From Herpetosiphon llansteffanensis (lineage in GTDB: Bacteria; Chloroflexota; Chloroflexia; Chloroflexales; Herpetosiphonaceae), in contig NZ_PUBZ01000086.1 of assembly GCF_003205875.1 (NCBI RefSeq), positions 1 through 64,000 of the forward strand: 64,000 nucleotides of DNA. The letters run 5' to 3'. Shown here piece after piece: positions 26,069-36,052 of the stretch. Within the stretch, counting starts at the first letter, position 1; every line of letters begins with the position of its first letter. The translations under genes were made by a program, and so were the position numbers. The notes below the pieces were generated by a model. That model was not told the DNA's origin and did not search any database. It saw only the letters and a program-made list of their open reading frames with translations.

Positions 26069-27181
26069 ATGCTAAAGACTGAAGAACTGCAAATTAATAT
26101 TGGTCCTCAGCACCCTTCAACTCACGGTGTGTTCCGCATGCTTGTTACCGTCGATGGCGAAACCTTGGTTGACCTTAAACCAGTGTTTGGCTACTTGCAC
26201 CGTAATCACGAGCAGCTTGGTGAAGTAAATACCTATTTGCAAAATATGCCCTTCACCGACCGCCTCGATTACTTCAACTCGATGGTCAACAACCATGCCT
26301 ATGCCCGTACGATTGAGACGCTTGCCGGCGTTGAAGTGCCTGAGCGCGCCCAATATATTCGCGTCATTATGGATGAGCTTTCGCGAATTTTGAACCACGC
26401 CACCGCAATGGGCTTTATGCTCGGCGACATGGGCGCGTGGCAAACTGCATTGCTCTGGGGTATGCGCGAACGTGAAAAGATTCTCGACATGTTTGAATAT
26501 GTGTCGGGTGCTCGCATGATGTGTAACTACTGCCGCTTTGGTGGCGTAGTGCGCGACATCGACGATTGGTTCATCACCGAATTGAAGAAGTTGATGCAGG
26601 GTCTCCCACACTACTTCGACGATTTCGAAGGCTTGCTGCTCAACAGTGAAATTCTTTTGGCTCGCGCCCGCAATATCGGCGTGTTGCCCAAAGAGTTGGC
26701 GCTGGCCTACAGCGTGACTGGCCCAGTCTTGCGTGGTTCGGGCGTTGCCTATGATATTCGCAAAGCCGAGCCATACGCCGTCTATGATCGCTTCAAGTTC
26801 AAAGTGCCAGTTGGCACAGTGGGCGATGTTTACGACCGCTTCTTGGTGCGGATCGCCGAAATGCGCGAATCGTACAAAATTTTGGAGCAAGCGCTCGAAC
26901 AATTGCCCGATGCAACTGGCGGCTTTATCAATCCCAAAGTCAAGCAACAAAGCCTCAAAGCTCCTGCTGGCGAAGCCTATGCCCGGGTCGAATCACCCAA
27001 AGGCGAATTAGGGTTCTACGTGGTGAGTGATGGTTCGGGCAGCGCTTATCGCTATAAAGTCCGCGCCCCATCATTCATCAACCTCTCGGCTTTGGCCGAT
27101 ATGTGCAAGGGCTACACGATTGCCGACGTTGTGGTTATCTTGGGTAGTATCGATATCGTGATGGGCGAGGTAGACCGATGA
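26069..27181 (+). CDS. nuoD: NADH-quinone oxidoreductase subunit D
   Basis: The 49-kDa-type subunit, homologous to hydrogenase large subunits, forming the quinone-binding cavity with NuoB. The N-terminal [15 protein letters not shown] carries the quinone-site His; other blocks are [12 protein letters not shown] and [20 protein letters not shown] (split). At 370 residues it is slightly shorter than many homologues. Its stop overlaps the nuoI ATG as ATGA. Confidence 0.97.
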   Translation: MLKTEELQINIGPQHPSTHGVFRMLVTVDGETLVDLKPVFGYLHRNHEQLGEVNTYLQNMPFTDRLDYFNSMVNNHAYARTIETLAGVEVPERAQYIRVIMDELSRILNHATAMGFMLGDMGAWQTALLWGMREREKILDMFEYVSGARMMCNYCRFGGVVRDIDDWFITELKKLMQGLPHYFDDFEGLLLNSEILLARARNIGVLPKELALAYSVTGPVLRGSGVAYDIRKAEPYAVYDRFKFKVPVGTVGDVYDRFLVRIAEMRESYKILEQALEQLPDATGGFINPKVKQQSLKAPAGEAYARVESPKGELGFYVVSDGSGSAYRYKVRAPSFINLSALADMCKGYTIADVVVILGSIDIVMGEVDR

Positions 27182-28173
27182 CGTTGAGCCACTTAGCAAC
27201 TGAAGACGTGTTTGTTGTTGAACGCAATGACGCGGATTTTCGGGCTGGTCAGGGTATGACCAAGGGCTTGGGAATTGTGTTTCGCAAATTCCGCAAAGCC
27301 TTATTTGGCAAACCCAACAGCGACCGCGCCGATACCGAAGGCCAATTCAACGTGCAGTATCCAGAAGAGCGGCTGGCAATGCCCGAAGCCTATCGCAATA
27401 TGCCGATTTTGCTCTACGATGATGCGACCGGCCATGAATTGTGTACTTCATGTTTCCAATGCGAGCGGATCTGCCCTCCTCAGGTGATTCACATTACCCA
27501 AGCCAAAGATCCTGCTACCGGCAAGCCAGTGCCAGCCGCCGCCAAATTTGTGTTGGAATACGACACCTGTATGTCGTGTGGCTACTGTGCTGAAGTCTGT
27601 CCCTTTGATGCAATCAAGATGGACCACGACTTTGAATTATCAACTGCCAACCATCCAGAGCTTGACGTAGACTACAACCGCTTGTTGCGCCCCGTTTCCT
27701 ACTACGAAACGATTGCGCCAACCATGTGGTCGGATGTCAAAGAACAAGCAATGAAGAAGTTGCAAAACAATATCAAACGTCGCCCAGGCGATATTGGCCG
27801 CGACCATGGTCAAAAGATCAAGGGTGGTGCGCCAGTCGCCGCCGCTGCTACTCCAGCAGCAGGCGCAGCTCCTGCAGCAGCAGCCAAACCACGTGGCCCT
27901 GTGGCCGCAATTGGCAAGAACATGCCCGAAGACAAAACCGCCAAGTTGTTGGCAATTCGGGCCGCCAATGCTGCCAAGCGTGGTGGCGGTGCGGCAGATG
28001 CTGCGCCAGTCGCCCAAGCTGCGCCCGTGGTTGAAGCTGTGGCCGATGCCCCAGCAGCAGTCAGTGCTGCGCCAACTGGTCCAGTTGCAGCAATTGGCCA
28101 AAACATGTCGGAAGACAAACGCGCCAAACTTGAAGCAATTCGCGCTGCGAAACGTGCCGAACGAGGAGAATAA
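27178..28173 (+). CDS. nuoI: NADH-quinone oxidoreductase subunit I with a duplicated C-terminal motif
   Basis: Carries two 4Fe-4S clusters that pass electrons toward NuoB: ligands C89, C92, C95, C99 and C131, C134, C137, C141. Core homology ends near residue 200, yet the protein is 331 residues against the usual 160-200. The extra part is an Ala/Pro-rich linker bearing two near copies of one motif, at about 240-268 and 301-329: [11 protein letters not shown]-x-E-D-K-x-A-K-L-x-A-I-R-A-A. Each copy has a basic amphipathic helix at its end. The gene sits between nuoD and nuoH. Confidence 0.96.
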   Translation: MTLSHLATEDVFVVERNDADFRAGQGMTKGLGIVFRKFRKALFGKPNSDRADTEGQFNVQYPEERLAMPEAYRNMPILLYDDATGHELCTSCFQCERICPPQVIHITQAKDPATGKPVPAAAKFVLEYDTCMSCGYCAEVCPFDAIKMDHDFELSTANHPELDVDYNRLLRPVSYYETIAPTMWSDVKEQAMKKLQNNIKRRPGDIGRDHGQKIKGGAPVAAAATPAAGAAPAAAAKPRGPVAAIGKNMPEDKTAKLLAIRAANAAKRGGGAADAAPVAQAAPVVEAVADAPAAVSAAPTGPVAAIGQNMSEDKRAKLEAIRAAKRAERGE

Positions 28174-28176
28174 TCG

Positions 28177-29418
28177 ATGGCTGATGCACTAACACAACTA
28201 GGCTTTGCATCATGGCTGAGTGTTCTGATTGCCAGCATCATTAAAGTAACCCTCATTCTCGTGGGCGGTTCGGTTGGCATGATGTTCCTGACGTGGTATG
28301 AACGCCGCTCGATTTCGTATATGCAAGACCGACGTGGCCCCAACCGCGTCGGCCCGCAAGGCTTGTTGCAGCCAATTTCCGAAGCCATCAAAACGATGAC
28401 CAAGGAAGATGCAACGCCACGCGATGCTGATAAAATTGTGCACTTTTTGGCTCCAGTCGTAATGCTGGGGGCAACCGTGCTTTCATTTGCGGTCATTCCG
28501 TGGGGGCGCATGTTCCCCGTCGATTTGAACGCAGCAGTGTTGTTTGTGATCGCTACTGGCGGTTTGCACAGCATTGGCATGATGATGGCCGGTTGGGGTT
28601 CCAACAATAAATTTGCCTTGCTTGGTGGGATGCGCGGGGTTGCGCAATTGATCAGCTATGAAATTCCCCAAGTTATGGCGATTATCCCTGTGGTGTTGAT
28701 GACCGGCTCGATGTCGCTACAAAAGATTGTCGAAGCCCAAAACGATTTTGCTGGCTTGGGCTGGTATGTCTTCTCGCCAGTGGGCTTGTTGGGTTTTGCG
28801 CTGTTCTTCACGGCTAGCTTGGCCGAAGGCGAACGGACACCTTTCGACATTCCAGAAGCAGACTCGGAAATTATTGCAGGCTATATGACCGAATATAGCG
28901 GCATGAAGTTCGCGGTCTTCTATCTTTCAAACTACATGAGCAACTTGGCCGTGTGTTTTATCACCGCGACCTTATACCTTGGTGGCGGCAATGGGCCTGG
29001 CGTTGATGCGCTTGGTGGCATTGCTGGCGGTTTGCTCTCATTGATCTACTTCCTACTCAAGTCCTTCGCGCTGTTCTTTGTGATGGTGTTGATCCGTGCG
29101 ACTGTACCACGGTTGCGGGTTGACCAACTGATGAGCTTTGCTTGGAAGTTCTTGCTGCCCTTGGTTTTGGTCAACATTTTGAGCGCCTCGTTCTGGGTAG
29201 CCTTGCTGCGCTGGGACCAACAATGGCCGAAATTGACCGAATGGTTTGGCGCTCCAAGCACTGCTGACGCGACCAACTGGGGTCGTTTGGCAATTGCGAT
29301 TGTGCTGACCCTGTTGATCAACGCGGGAGCTGTGGCGCTGATTATGCGCCTGACCAACCGCAACGTTCAGAAACACTTATACACAACCGACGAAGAACTT
29401 GCTCTTGGATTATCGTAA
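28177..29418 (+). CDS. nuoH: NADH-quinone oxidoreductase subunit H
   Basis: Membrane subunit that lines the quinone tunnel and links it to the proton channels. The 413-residue protein has about nine helices; signatures are ERRSISYMQDRRGPNRVGP and the loop EGERTPFDIPEADSEI. GAGGAG precedes the ATG. A strong hairpin lies between it and nuoJ. Confidence 0.97.
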   Translation: MADALTQLGFASWLSVLIASIIKVTLILVGGSVGMMFLTWYERRSISYMQDRRGPNRVGPQGLLQPISEAIKTMTKEDATPRDADKIVHFLAPVVMLGATVLSFAVIPWGRMFPVDLNAAVLFVIATGGLHSIGMMMAGWGSNNKFALLGGMRGVAQLISYEIPQVMAIIPVVLMTGSMSLQKIVEAQNDFAGLGWYVFSPVGLLGFALFFTASLAEGERTPFDIPEADSEIIAGYMTEYSGMKFAVFYLSNYMSNLAVCFITATLYLGGGNGPGVDALGGIAGGLLSLIYFLLKSFALFFVMVLIRATVPRLRVDQLMSFAWKFLLPLVLVNILSASFWVALLRWDQQWPKLTEWFGAPSTADATNWGRLAIAIVLTLLINAGAVALIMRLTNRNVQKHLYTTDEELALGLS

Positions 29419-29428
29419 AAGCGCAAGC

Positions 29429-29460
29429 ATGAAGGATGGGGCGATTGCTCCATCCTTCAT
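29429..29460 (+). other. Strong hairpin between nuoH and nuoJ without a T run
   Basis: The 14-base arms 29429-29442 and 29447-29460 pair with a single G-T wobble around the loop gatt. The sequence after it (acggaagga) has no T run, so it is not an intrinsic terminator. It may stabilise or separate mRNA segments of the complex I operon. Confidence 0.75.
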
Positions 29461-29477
29461 ACGGAAGGACTAGCTTG

Positions 29478-30164
29478 ATGAACCCGATTGCGATAGGTGT
29501 TTTTATTGTCATCGCGCTGCTGACGCTCGGTTCGGGCATTATGGTCGTGACAGTGAGAAACATCATCCACTCAGCATTATGGCTGATTGCCTCGTTTATC
29601 GGGGTGGCAGCGCTCTATTTGCTGATGGAAGCTGAATTTTTAGCAGTTGTTCAGATTTTGGTCTATGCGGGGGCTGTTTCAATCCTCGTATTGTTTGCTA
29701 TCATGCTCACACGCCAAGTTACTGGTGAAGGTGTGCGCGTGGTGTTTGAGCGCTGGTGGGTAGCCCTGTTAATTGCTTTGGGGCTATTCGGAGTGATTGT
29801 GCCAACACTCTGGAAGCACGGCGCTACCTGGGAAGAAGCCGCAAAATTGGCCCAAGTTGGCCCGGCTCCGGTTGAAGGAGCAGCCAATAGCCTGCAAGTT
29901 GCGACGGCGACCGAAATTGGGCGCTCGTTTATGGGCGAATACCTCTTGCCATTCGAAGTTGTGTCAGTCTTGTTGCTGATGGCCTTGATTGGGGCAGTGG
30001 TAATTGCCTATGAAGAACGAACCCGCCGCCGCCGCGTGCTGACCTTGGCCGAAGAACTGGCGTTGAAAAAACGCGGGATTGTCGAGCCTCGTGATGCTGA
30101 AGGTGCGGTTATGCCGCGCGAAGCCGAAGGCAAGGTTATTCTGCTCGATTCCGAACAGGCATAA
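29478..30164 (+). CDS. nuoJ: NADH-quinone oxidoreductase subunit J
   Basis: Membrane subunit next to the quinone tunnel. Five helices occupy residues 1-190; MVVTVRNIIHSALWLI and EAEFLAVVQILVYAGAVSILVLF (split) are typical. A charged C-terminal tail of about 45 residues has two copies of the triplet PREAEG/PRDAEG. ATG at 29478 has GGAAGGA upstream; the longer frame begins inside the preceding hairpin. Confidence 0.95.
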   Translation: MNPIAIGVFIVIALLTLGSGIMVVTVRNIIHSALWLIASFIGVAALYLLMEAEFLAVVQILVYAGAVSILVLFAIMLTRQVTGEGVRVVFERWWVALLIALGLFGVIVPTLWKHGATWEEAAKLAQVGPAPVEGAANSLQVATATEIGRSFMGEYLLPFEVVSVLLLMALIGAVVIAYEERTRRRRVLTLAEELALKKRGIVEPRDAEGAVMPREAEGKVILLDSEQA

Positions 30165-30174
30165 GGAGAAAACG

Positions 30175-30492
30175 ATGGTTGGTTCTGTCCCATTAGTGTG
30201 GGTGCTTACCCTCGCTGCCGGATTGTTCTGCATCGGCCTGTTTGGGGCGCTCTCGCGGCGCAACATCGTGGGGATGCTGATGGGGATTGAGTTGATGTTG
30301 AATTCAGTCAACATTAACTTAGTCGCCTTCTGGCGCTACCTACAACCAACTGGCACGGCTGGCTTGATCTTTGCAATTTTTACCATCGCAGTTGCCGCTG
30401 CTGAAGTGGCGGTTGGTTTGGCAATGGTGATTGCAATCTATCGCGCTCGCCTGACGATTAACGCTGACGAAATAGATACACTTAAAGGATAG
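30175..30492 (+). CDS. nuoK: NADH-quinone oxidoreductase subunit K
   Basis: Three-helix subunit carrying the two membrane Glu residues of the proton path: MGIELMLNSVNINLVAF and AAAEVAVGLAMVIAIYR. The 105-residue length is normal. AAGGAG precedes ATG at 30175; the longer frame begins within nuoJ in another frame and is not credible. Confidence 0.96.
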   Translation: MVGSVPLVWVLTLAAGLFCIGLFGALSRRNIVGMLMGIELMLNSVNINLVAFWRYLQPTGTAGLIFAIFTIAVAAAEVAVGLAMVIAIYRARLTINADEIDTLKG

Positions 30493-30572
30493 TGACGGAT
30501 TACAAAGGCCGGCGAGAGTGCAAGCCACTTTGACCACCCTTTGAAATTCGTCCCGAAGTAGGGGACTGATCA

Positions 30573-32798
30573 ATGCCGTTTTTTGATCTTGCGTGGTTGA
30601 TTCCGCTGCTGCCATTGGCAGCATTTGTGTTGATCACCCTCGTGCCACCGATTGGGCGCTCGCGCAAAGCGTCGTATACCACGGCGTTAGTGTTGCTTGG
30701 GCTGGCTACGGTGATTGCCTGGGGTGTTTTGGCACAATCGATCAGCGAAGGATTCCCTAGTGCTCCGTTGGTTACCACTGTTGCCGCTGAAACTGGCCAA
30801 GAACAGGCCAGTGAAGGCGCTGCCGCCGAAGGTGGCCATGCGGAAACCGCAATTCCAACATTTGGGAATTTCTATCATAAATCGTTTGCATGGGCACCAG
30901 ATGGCTCAGGGTTTTTCAACTTTGGCTATCGCTTAGATGGTGCTACGGTGCTGATGTTGGCGATGGTCACATTGGCTGCGTGGTGTATTCACCTCTTCTC
31001 AGTGGGCTATATGGCTCACGACGAATTCCCCGCAGGCCACCAACGCCAATCGCGCTTCTTCTCCTATATTGCGTTGTTTACCGCTTCAATGTTGGGAATG
31101 ACGCTGGCAGATAACTTATTGCTGTTCTTTATCTGCTGGGAGTTGATGGGTCTGTGTTCGTTCTTGTTGATTGGCTTCTGGTTCTTCAAGCCTTCGGCCC
31201 GCGAAGCTGCCAAAAAAGCCTTTATCACCACCAGGATTGGTGATGTGGGCATGATGTTGGGGATGATGTACATCTACAACAAATCTGGCTCGCTGACCTT
31301 CGGCCACGAAGCAGGCCAAATTTACAACGGCGAATTTTTGGAAAGCATCAAAACTGCTGCGAGCTTGATTCCTGGAGTTAGCGCTGCTTCATTGATGGCG
31401 TTCTTGGTGTTCCTTGGCACGGTCGGCAAATCGGCGCAGTTTCCGCTGCACGTTTGGTTGCCCGATGCGATGGAAGGCCCTACGCCTGTTTCGGCGCTGA
31501 TTCACGCTGCAACCATGGTTGCGGCTGGGGTGTTCTTGGTCATTCGGACATTCCCAATCTTTGCGGTGAGCGATGTGCTGCCAGTGGTCGCCTTTATTGG
31601 CGCATTCACAGCCTTGTTCGCAGCTTTGATTGCGGTAGCCCAATATGACATCAAGCGCATTCTGGCCTTCTCGACCTTATCGCAGCTTGGTTTCATGGTG
31701 GCGGCGTTGGGGATTGGCGCTTGGGTTGCAGCGTTATTCCACTTGCTGACCCACGCTTTCTTCAAAGCGCTGTTGTTCCTTGGCTCTGGCTCGGTCATCC
31801 ACGGGATGGAAGCAACAGTTGGCCATGATCCTGATAAAGCGCAAGATATTCGTAACATGGGTACCTTGCGCAAATTCATGCCAATTACCTTCTTGACCTA
31901 TATGGCTGGTTTCTTCGCCTTGATTGGGATTCCACCGTTTGCTGGGTTCTGGTCGAAGGACGAAATTATCCTCGATGCCTTCCTGCATCACCATTATGTG
32001 GTGTATGGCGTATTGACTGCCGCTGCTTTCTTGACGGCATTCTATATGACCCGCCAAATTGTCGTGGTGTTCTTTGGCAAGTTCCGTGGCTACGAACCAC
32101 GCAAAGCTGTAGTCGCTGTCGCGCATGGGCATGATGATCACGACCATGGCGACCACGACGACCATCACCACCATCACGAAGCGCATGATCCCCACGAATC
32201 GCCACGCTCGATGACGATTCCGTTGATCATCTTGAGCTTGTTTGCAGTTGGTGCTGGCTTTGTCAATGCAGGGTTCTTGGGTATTCACTGGTTCAGTGAT
32301 TACGTGAATCCAAAGGGCCTTATTCCTACTCCAGATCCAATGATTGCTGGGATTGCCACGGCGGTAGCCTTGGCCGGGGCTGGCTTAGGTTTCTTGACCT
32401 ATCGCAACGCCTTCAAAAATGCCAACGATCGCGACCCCTTGGCTGGCGCTTTGGGGCCAATCTGGACGGCGCTGGAAAATCGATTCTACATCGACCAGAT
32501 TTACGATAAAACCTTTATTGCCCTGACCTACGGCGCAGGCTGGTTGTTGAACTGGATCGACCGCAATGTGGTTGATCGGGTTGTCAATTTGACTGGCTTG
32601 GTGACCTTGTTTATTGGCCGCGTCAACTTCATCATCGACGACTTCTCGCTAAATACCGTCACCGACGATATTGGCGAAGGCACGATTACGGTGGGCGACG
32701 GTGTGCGTCAATCGGCCACGGGCAAGATTCAAGACTACGGTGCCTACATCTTTGGTGGCGTGGTGCTGTTGGCCTTGATTTATATGTATGCCTTCTAG
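30573..32798 (+). CDS. nuoL: NADH-quinone oxidoreductase subunit L with a His-rich insert
   Basis: The distal antiporter-like subunit with the long lateral helix. Landmarks are the membrane Glu/Lys/His helices (DNLLLFFICWELMGLCSFLL split, KSAQFPLHVWLPDAMEGPTP, FSTLSQLGFM) and the C-terminal RQSATGKIQDYGAYIFGG of the last helix. At 741 residues it exceeds the common 610-660. One extra part is an acidic N-terminal loop (about 70-95), and another is a charged insert at about 517-544 with 12 His and 7 Asp. The 80-base gap before it contains a GTCCC/GGGAC hairpin close to the ribosome site. Confidence 0.97.
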   Translation: MPFFDLAWLIPLLPLAAFVLITLVPPIGRSRKASYTTALVLLGLATVIAWGVLAQSISEGFPSAPLVTTVAAETGQEQASEGAAAEGGHAETAIPTFGNFYHKSFAWAPDGSGFFNFGYRLDGATVLMLAMVTLAAWCIHLFSVGYMAHDEFPAGHQRQSRFFSYIALFTASMLGMTLADNLLLFFICWELMGLCSFLLIGFWFFKPSAREAAKKAFITTRIGDVGMMLGMMYIYNKSGSLTFGHEAGQIYNGEFLESIKTAASLIPGVSAASLMAFLVFLGTVGKSAQFPLHVWLPDAMEGPTPVSALIHAATMVAAGVFLVIRTFPIFAVSDVLPVVAFIGAFTALFAALIAVAQYDIKRILAFSTLSQLGFMVAALGIGAWVAALFHLLTHAFFKALLFLGSGSVIHGMEATVGHDPDKAQDIRNMGTLRKFMPITFLTYMAGFFALIGIPPFAGFWSKDEIILDAFLHHHYVVYGVLTAAAFLTAFYMTRQIVVVFFGKFRGYEPRKAVVAVAHGHDDHDHGDHDDHHHHHEAHDPHESPRSMTIPLIILSLFAVGAGFVNAGFLGIHWFSDYVNPKGLIPTPDPMIAGIATAVALAGAGLGFLTYRNAFKNANDRDPLAGALGPIWTALENRFYIDQIYDKTFIALTYGAGWLLNWIDRNVVDRVVNLTGLVTLFIGRVNFIIDDFSLNTVTDDIGEGTITVGDGVRQSATGKIQDYGAYIFGGVVLLALIYMYAF

Positions 32799-32810
32799 GA
32801 GCGTGAGCGA

Positions 32811-34508
32811 ATGCTGAACGAATTTATCAAATTCAGTGATTGGAGCATCACCACGCTAATTGCCCTTTCGCCATTGGTGGGGATGTTGCTGGCTTTGGTG
32901 TTCCCCAAGCCAGCCCAAAACAGCCGCACCATCGCGTGGGGGGTGTTTGCGTGGAGCTTGGTGCCACTCGGACTCACGCTCTTTTTGTGGCTAAGCGGCG
33001 GTTTTAATCCAGCCCTCGCTTCAGTCACTGGCGATCAAGCCATGATCCAGCAAGTGGATCGGGTGCGCTGGGTTCCGTTTTTCAATGCTGACTACTTTGT
33101 TGGCCTTGATGGCATGAACTTCCCACTGGTGTTTTTGACAACTGCTCTAACGCCAGTCTGTATCTTGGCGGCCTTCCGCATCAAACAACGCCAAAACGTC
33201 TATTTGGCCTTGATGTTGTTGTTGGAATCGGCGATGTTGGGCTACTTTGTTTCGCTCAACTTCTTGCTGTTGTTCCTGTTCTGGGAATTCAGCTTGGTGC
33301 CAATGTTCTTTATCATCAACAACTGGGGTGGTGAAAACCGCCGCTACTCGGCCTTCAAGTTCTTCGTGTACACGATGGCTGGCTCGGTCGGGATGTTGAT
33401 TATTTTCGAATTTATCTACTTGGCAACTGGAACGTTCGATTTGGTGGTGCTCTCGCGCTTGGCGCAGGGCTTGCCCGTCGATCCAGCCTTGCTTGCGCCA
33501 AAATTGGGCGCTGGCTATAGCAATGGCGCAACGCTGCAATCGATGTTGTTCAGCGCGGTCGAAGATGTTGGCTTGACCAACATTTTGGGCAATAGCAACG
33601 GCACGCCAGCAGCAATTATCTTCTGGTGTATCTTTGTGGCTTTTGCGGTGAAATTGGCAGTTTGGCCATTGCACACGTGGCAGCCAGACACCTACGAAAA
33701 TGCTCCAACCAGTGGCTCGATGATTGTTTCGGCAGTGATGTCGAAAATGGGTGCCTATGGCATGATTCGCTTGATGATTATGCTGTTCCCCAAACAAACC
33801 CATCACTTTGCGCCAATCTTGGCAATCTTTGCCTTGGCGAGCATCTTGTTTGGTGCATACGCTGGCTTGGCCCAAACCAACCTTAAGCGTTTGATTGCCT
33901 ACGCATCGATTAACCACATGGGCTATGTGTTGCTTGGCTTGGCGGCAGCGGCTTCGGCAGCGCCAGAAAGCTTGGGCAACTTAGACCTCAATATTCGCAT
34001 CTCGGCCTTGAACGGGGTGCAAGCACAGATGGTTGCCCACGGCTTCAGCACCGCCGCATTGTTCTTCCTTGCGGGCGAACTCTACGAGCGGACTGGAACC
34101 TACCAGCTTGATCAATTTGGCGGCTTGCGTAAAGTTATGCCAATTTTCGCTGGGATTATGGGCGTGGCGATGTTTGCCAACCTTGGTTTGCCTGGTTTGG
34201 CTGGCTTCGTCGGCGAATTCTTTATTTTCCGTGGCGCGTGGGGTACGCAACCAGTTATCACCACAATTGCCGTCTTGGGCTTGATTGTGACCGCTTTGGT
34301 GCTGATCCGCATGTATCAAAAGATTTTCTACGGACCAGTCAACCACAAGCTGACCAATTTGCCTGACATTAAAGTTGGTGATTGGGCCTTTAACGTGACC
34401 CTACCGTTGATTATTGTGCTGTTGGTGTTTGGGATTTACCCCAAGCCACTGATGGATTTATCAAACTACGCAGCCACGGTGATGGCTCAGGTCTTTACAA
34501 GCCTGTAA
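32811..34508 (+). CDS. nuoM: NADH-quinone oxidoreductase subunit M, first copy
   Basis: Antiporter-like proton-pumping subunit. The 565-residue protein has about 14 helices and the family blocks FLLLFLFWEFSLVPMFFIIN, AVKLAVWPLHTWQPDTYENAPT (split) and LIAYASINHMGYVLLGLA. A loop insert lies near residues 225-260. It is followed 18 bases later by a second, diverged nuoM, so this operon codes for two M-type modules. Confidence 0.95.
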   Translation: MLNEFIKFSDWSITTLIALSPLVGMLLALVFPKPAQNSRTIAWGVFAWSLVPLGLTLFLWLSGGFNPALASVTGDQAMIQQVDRVRWVPFFNADYFVGLDGMNFPLVFLTTALTPVCILAAFRIKQRQNVYLALMLLLESAMLGYFVSLNFLLLFLFWEFSLVPMFFIINNWGGENRRYSAFKFFVYTMAGSVGMLIIFEFIYLATGTFDLVVLSRLAQGLPVDPALLAPKLGAGYSNGATLQSMLFSAVEDVGLTNILGNSNGTPAAIIFWCIFVAFAVKLAVWPLHTWQPDTYENAPTSGSMIVSAVMSKMGAYGMIRLMIMLFPKQTHHFAPILAIFALASILFGAYAGLAQTNLKRLIAYASINHMGYVLLGLAAAASAAPESLGNLDLNIRISALNGVQAQMVAHGFSTAALFFLAGELYERTGTYQLDQFGGLRKVMPIFAGIMGVAMFANLGLPGLAGFVGEFFIFRGAWGTQPVITTIAVLGLIVTALVLIRMYQKIFYGPVNHKLTNLPDIKVGDWAFNVTLPLIIVLLVFGIYPKPLMDLSNYAATVMAQVFTSL

Positions 34509-34526
34509 CGTGGACGGAGTTAAACG

Positions 34527-36041
34527 ATGCATTTGATCGAAAGTTTGCCAGCGGGCATTCCGTACCTGAGCCTCATCTGGTTAGTTCCCTTATTTGGGGC
34601 TTTGGTGATTATGTTTTTGCCCAAAGAGCAAAAACAAGCCATGCGGATTATCTCGGCAGTAGTTGCAACGATCTCGTTTGGCCTCGGCTTGTTGGTCTTC
34701 TTTGCCTACGACCCCAACGCAGCGGGCTATATGGGCACGAAGATGCAGTTTGTCGAGAAGCTCGATTGGGTTCCGCAGCTCGGCATGTCGTATTTGGTCG
34801 GCGCTGATGGGATCAGTTTGCCCTTGATTGTTTTGAACGGTCTGGTGATTTTCACTGGCACGTTCATCTCATGGAACATCGAAGATCGGGTCAAGGAATA
34901 TTTCATCCTGCTGCTCTTGTTGGTAGTGGGCGTATACGGCGTGTTTATGGCGCTGGATTTGTTCCTGATGTTCGTGTTCTATGAATTGGCTGTGTTGCCA
35001 ATGTACCTGTTGATCGGGATTTGGGGTTCGACGCGCAAAGAATATGGCGCGATGAAACTTACCATTTACTTGATGATTGGTTCGGCAGCGTTGATGATTG
35101 GGATGGTGGCGATTTACGTTGTGGGCGGTACCTTTAATATGGTCGAGCTTTCACAACGCGTTTTCAGCCTCGAATTCCAAAAACTCTTCTTCTTGCCAAT
35201 GTTTGTTGGCTTCGCGGTTTTGGCGGGGATGTTCCCCTTCCATACCTGGTCGCCGACAGGTCACGTGGCCGCTCCAACAGCGGTTTCGATGCTCCACGCA
35301 GGGGTGTTGATGAAGCTGGGAGCCTATGGTGCTTTGCGGGCAGCGCTCTGGTTGATGCCCAATGGCGCACAATTCTGGTTGCCAGGCATTGCGGTCATGA
35401 CCTTGATGAACGTCGTGTATGGAGCATCGATTGCGATGGTCCAGAAAGACTTCAAGTATGTGATCGGCTACTCATCGGTGAGCCACATGGGCTTGGTGAT
35501 GTTGGCCTTGGCTTCGATGAACGAAACTGCCCTCAACGGCGCAGTGATGCAAATGTTTGCGCACGGCGTGATGACCGCCTTGTTCTTTGCGGTGGTTGGT
35601 CGGATGGTCTATGAACGGACGCACACCCGCCAATTGCCCGAACTTGGTGGCTTGATGAAAGTGATGCCATTTGCCTTTGTGGTCTTTATCATCGCGAGTC
35701 TTTCGTCGATGGGGATGCCGGGCACGGCTGGCTTTATGGCAGAGTTCACGATCTTTACTGGCGTAATGAACCAATATCCCTTGGTTGCAGTTGTCGCGGC
35801 CTTGTCGATTCCGATTACTGCCGCCTATGTCTTGCGGGTTGGCTATATGGCATTTATGGGCGAGGTCAAAGACCCGCACTACCATGATTTGCCACCGCTG
35901 ACATGGCAAGAAAAATTCTCAGGCACGGTTTTGGCCATCGTGGTGATTGGGGTTGGTTTATTCCCAAGCATCATCATGGATTACATTGCAACCGGTGTCC
36001 AGCCAATCGCCCAGCGCATGATTGATCTAGCAGGACGTTAG
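34527..36041 (+). CDS. nuoM: NADH-quinone oxidoreductase subunit M, second copy
   Basis: A second antiporter-like subunit of 504 residues, clearly distinct in sequence from the first but with the same blocks: LFLMFVFYELAVLPMYLLIG, GMFPFHTWSPTGHVAAPT, and VIGYSSVSHMGLVMLALAS. Two nuoM genes in one operon have been described for some bacteria as a variant complex I with an extra pumping module. Whether both subunits enter one complex cannot be seen from sequence. Confidence 0.94.
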   Translation: MHLIESLPAGIPYLSLIWLVPLFGALVIMFLPKEQKQAMRIISAVVATISFGLGLLVFFAYDPNAAGYMGTKMQFVEKLDWVPQLGMSYLVGADGISLPLIVLNGLVIFTGTFISWNIEDRVKEYFILLLLLVVGVYGVFMALDLFLMFVFYELAVLPMYLLIGIWGSTRKEYGAMKLTIYLMIGSAALMIGMVAIYVVGGTFNMVELSQRVFSLEFQKLFFLPMFVGFAVLAGMFPFHTWSPTGHVAAPTAVSMLHAGVLMKLGAYGALRAALWLMPNGAQFWLPGIAVMTLMNVVYGASIAMVQKDFKYVIGYSSVSHMGLVMLALASMNETALNGAVMQMFAHGVMTALFFAVVGRMVYERTHTRQLPELGGLMKVMPFAFVVFIIASLSSMGMPGTAGFMAEFTIFTGVMNQYPLVAVVAALSIPITAAYVLRVGYMAFMGEVKDPHYHDLPPLTWQEKFSGTVLAIVVIGVGLFPSIIMDYIATGVQPIAQRMIDLAGR

Positions 36042-36052
36042 GGAGGAATGAC

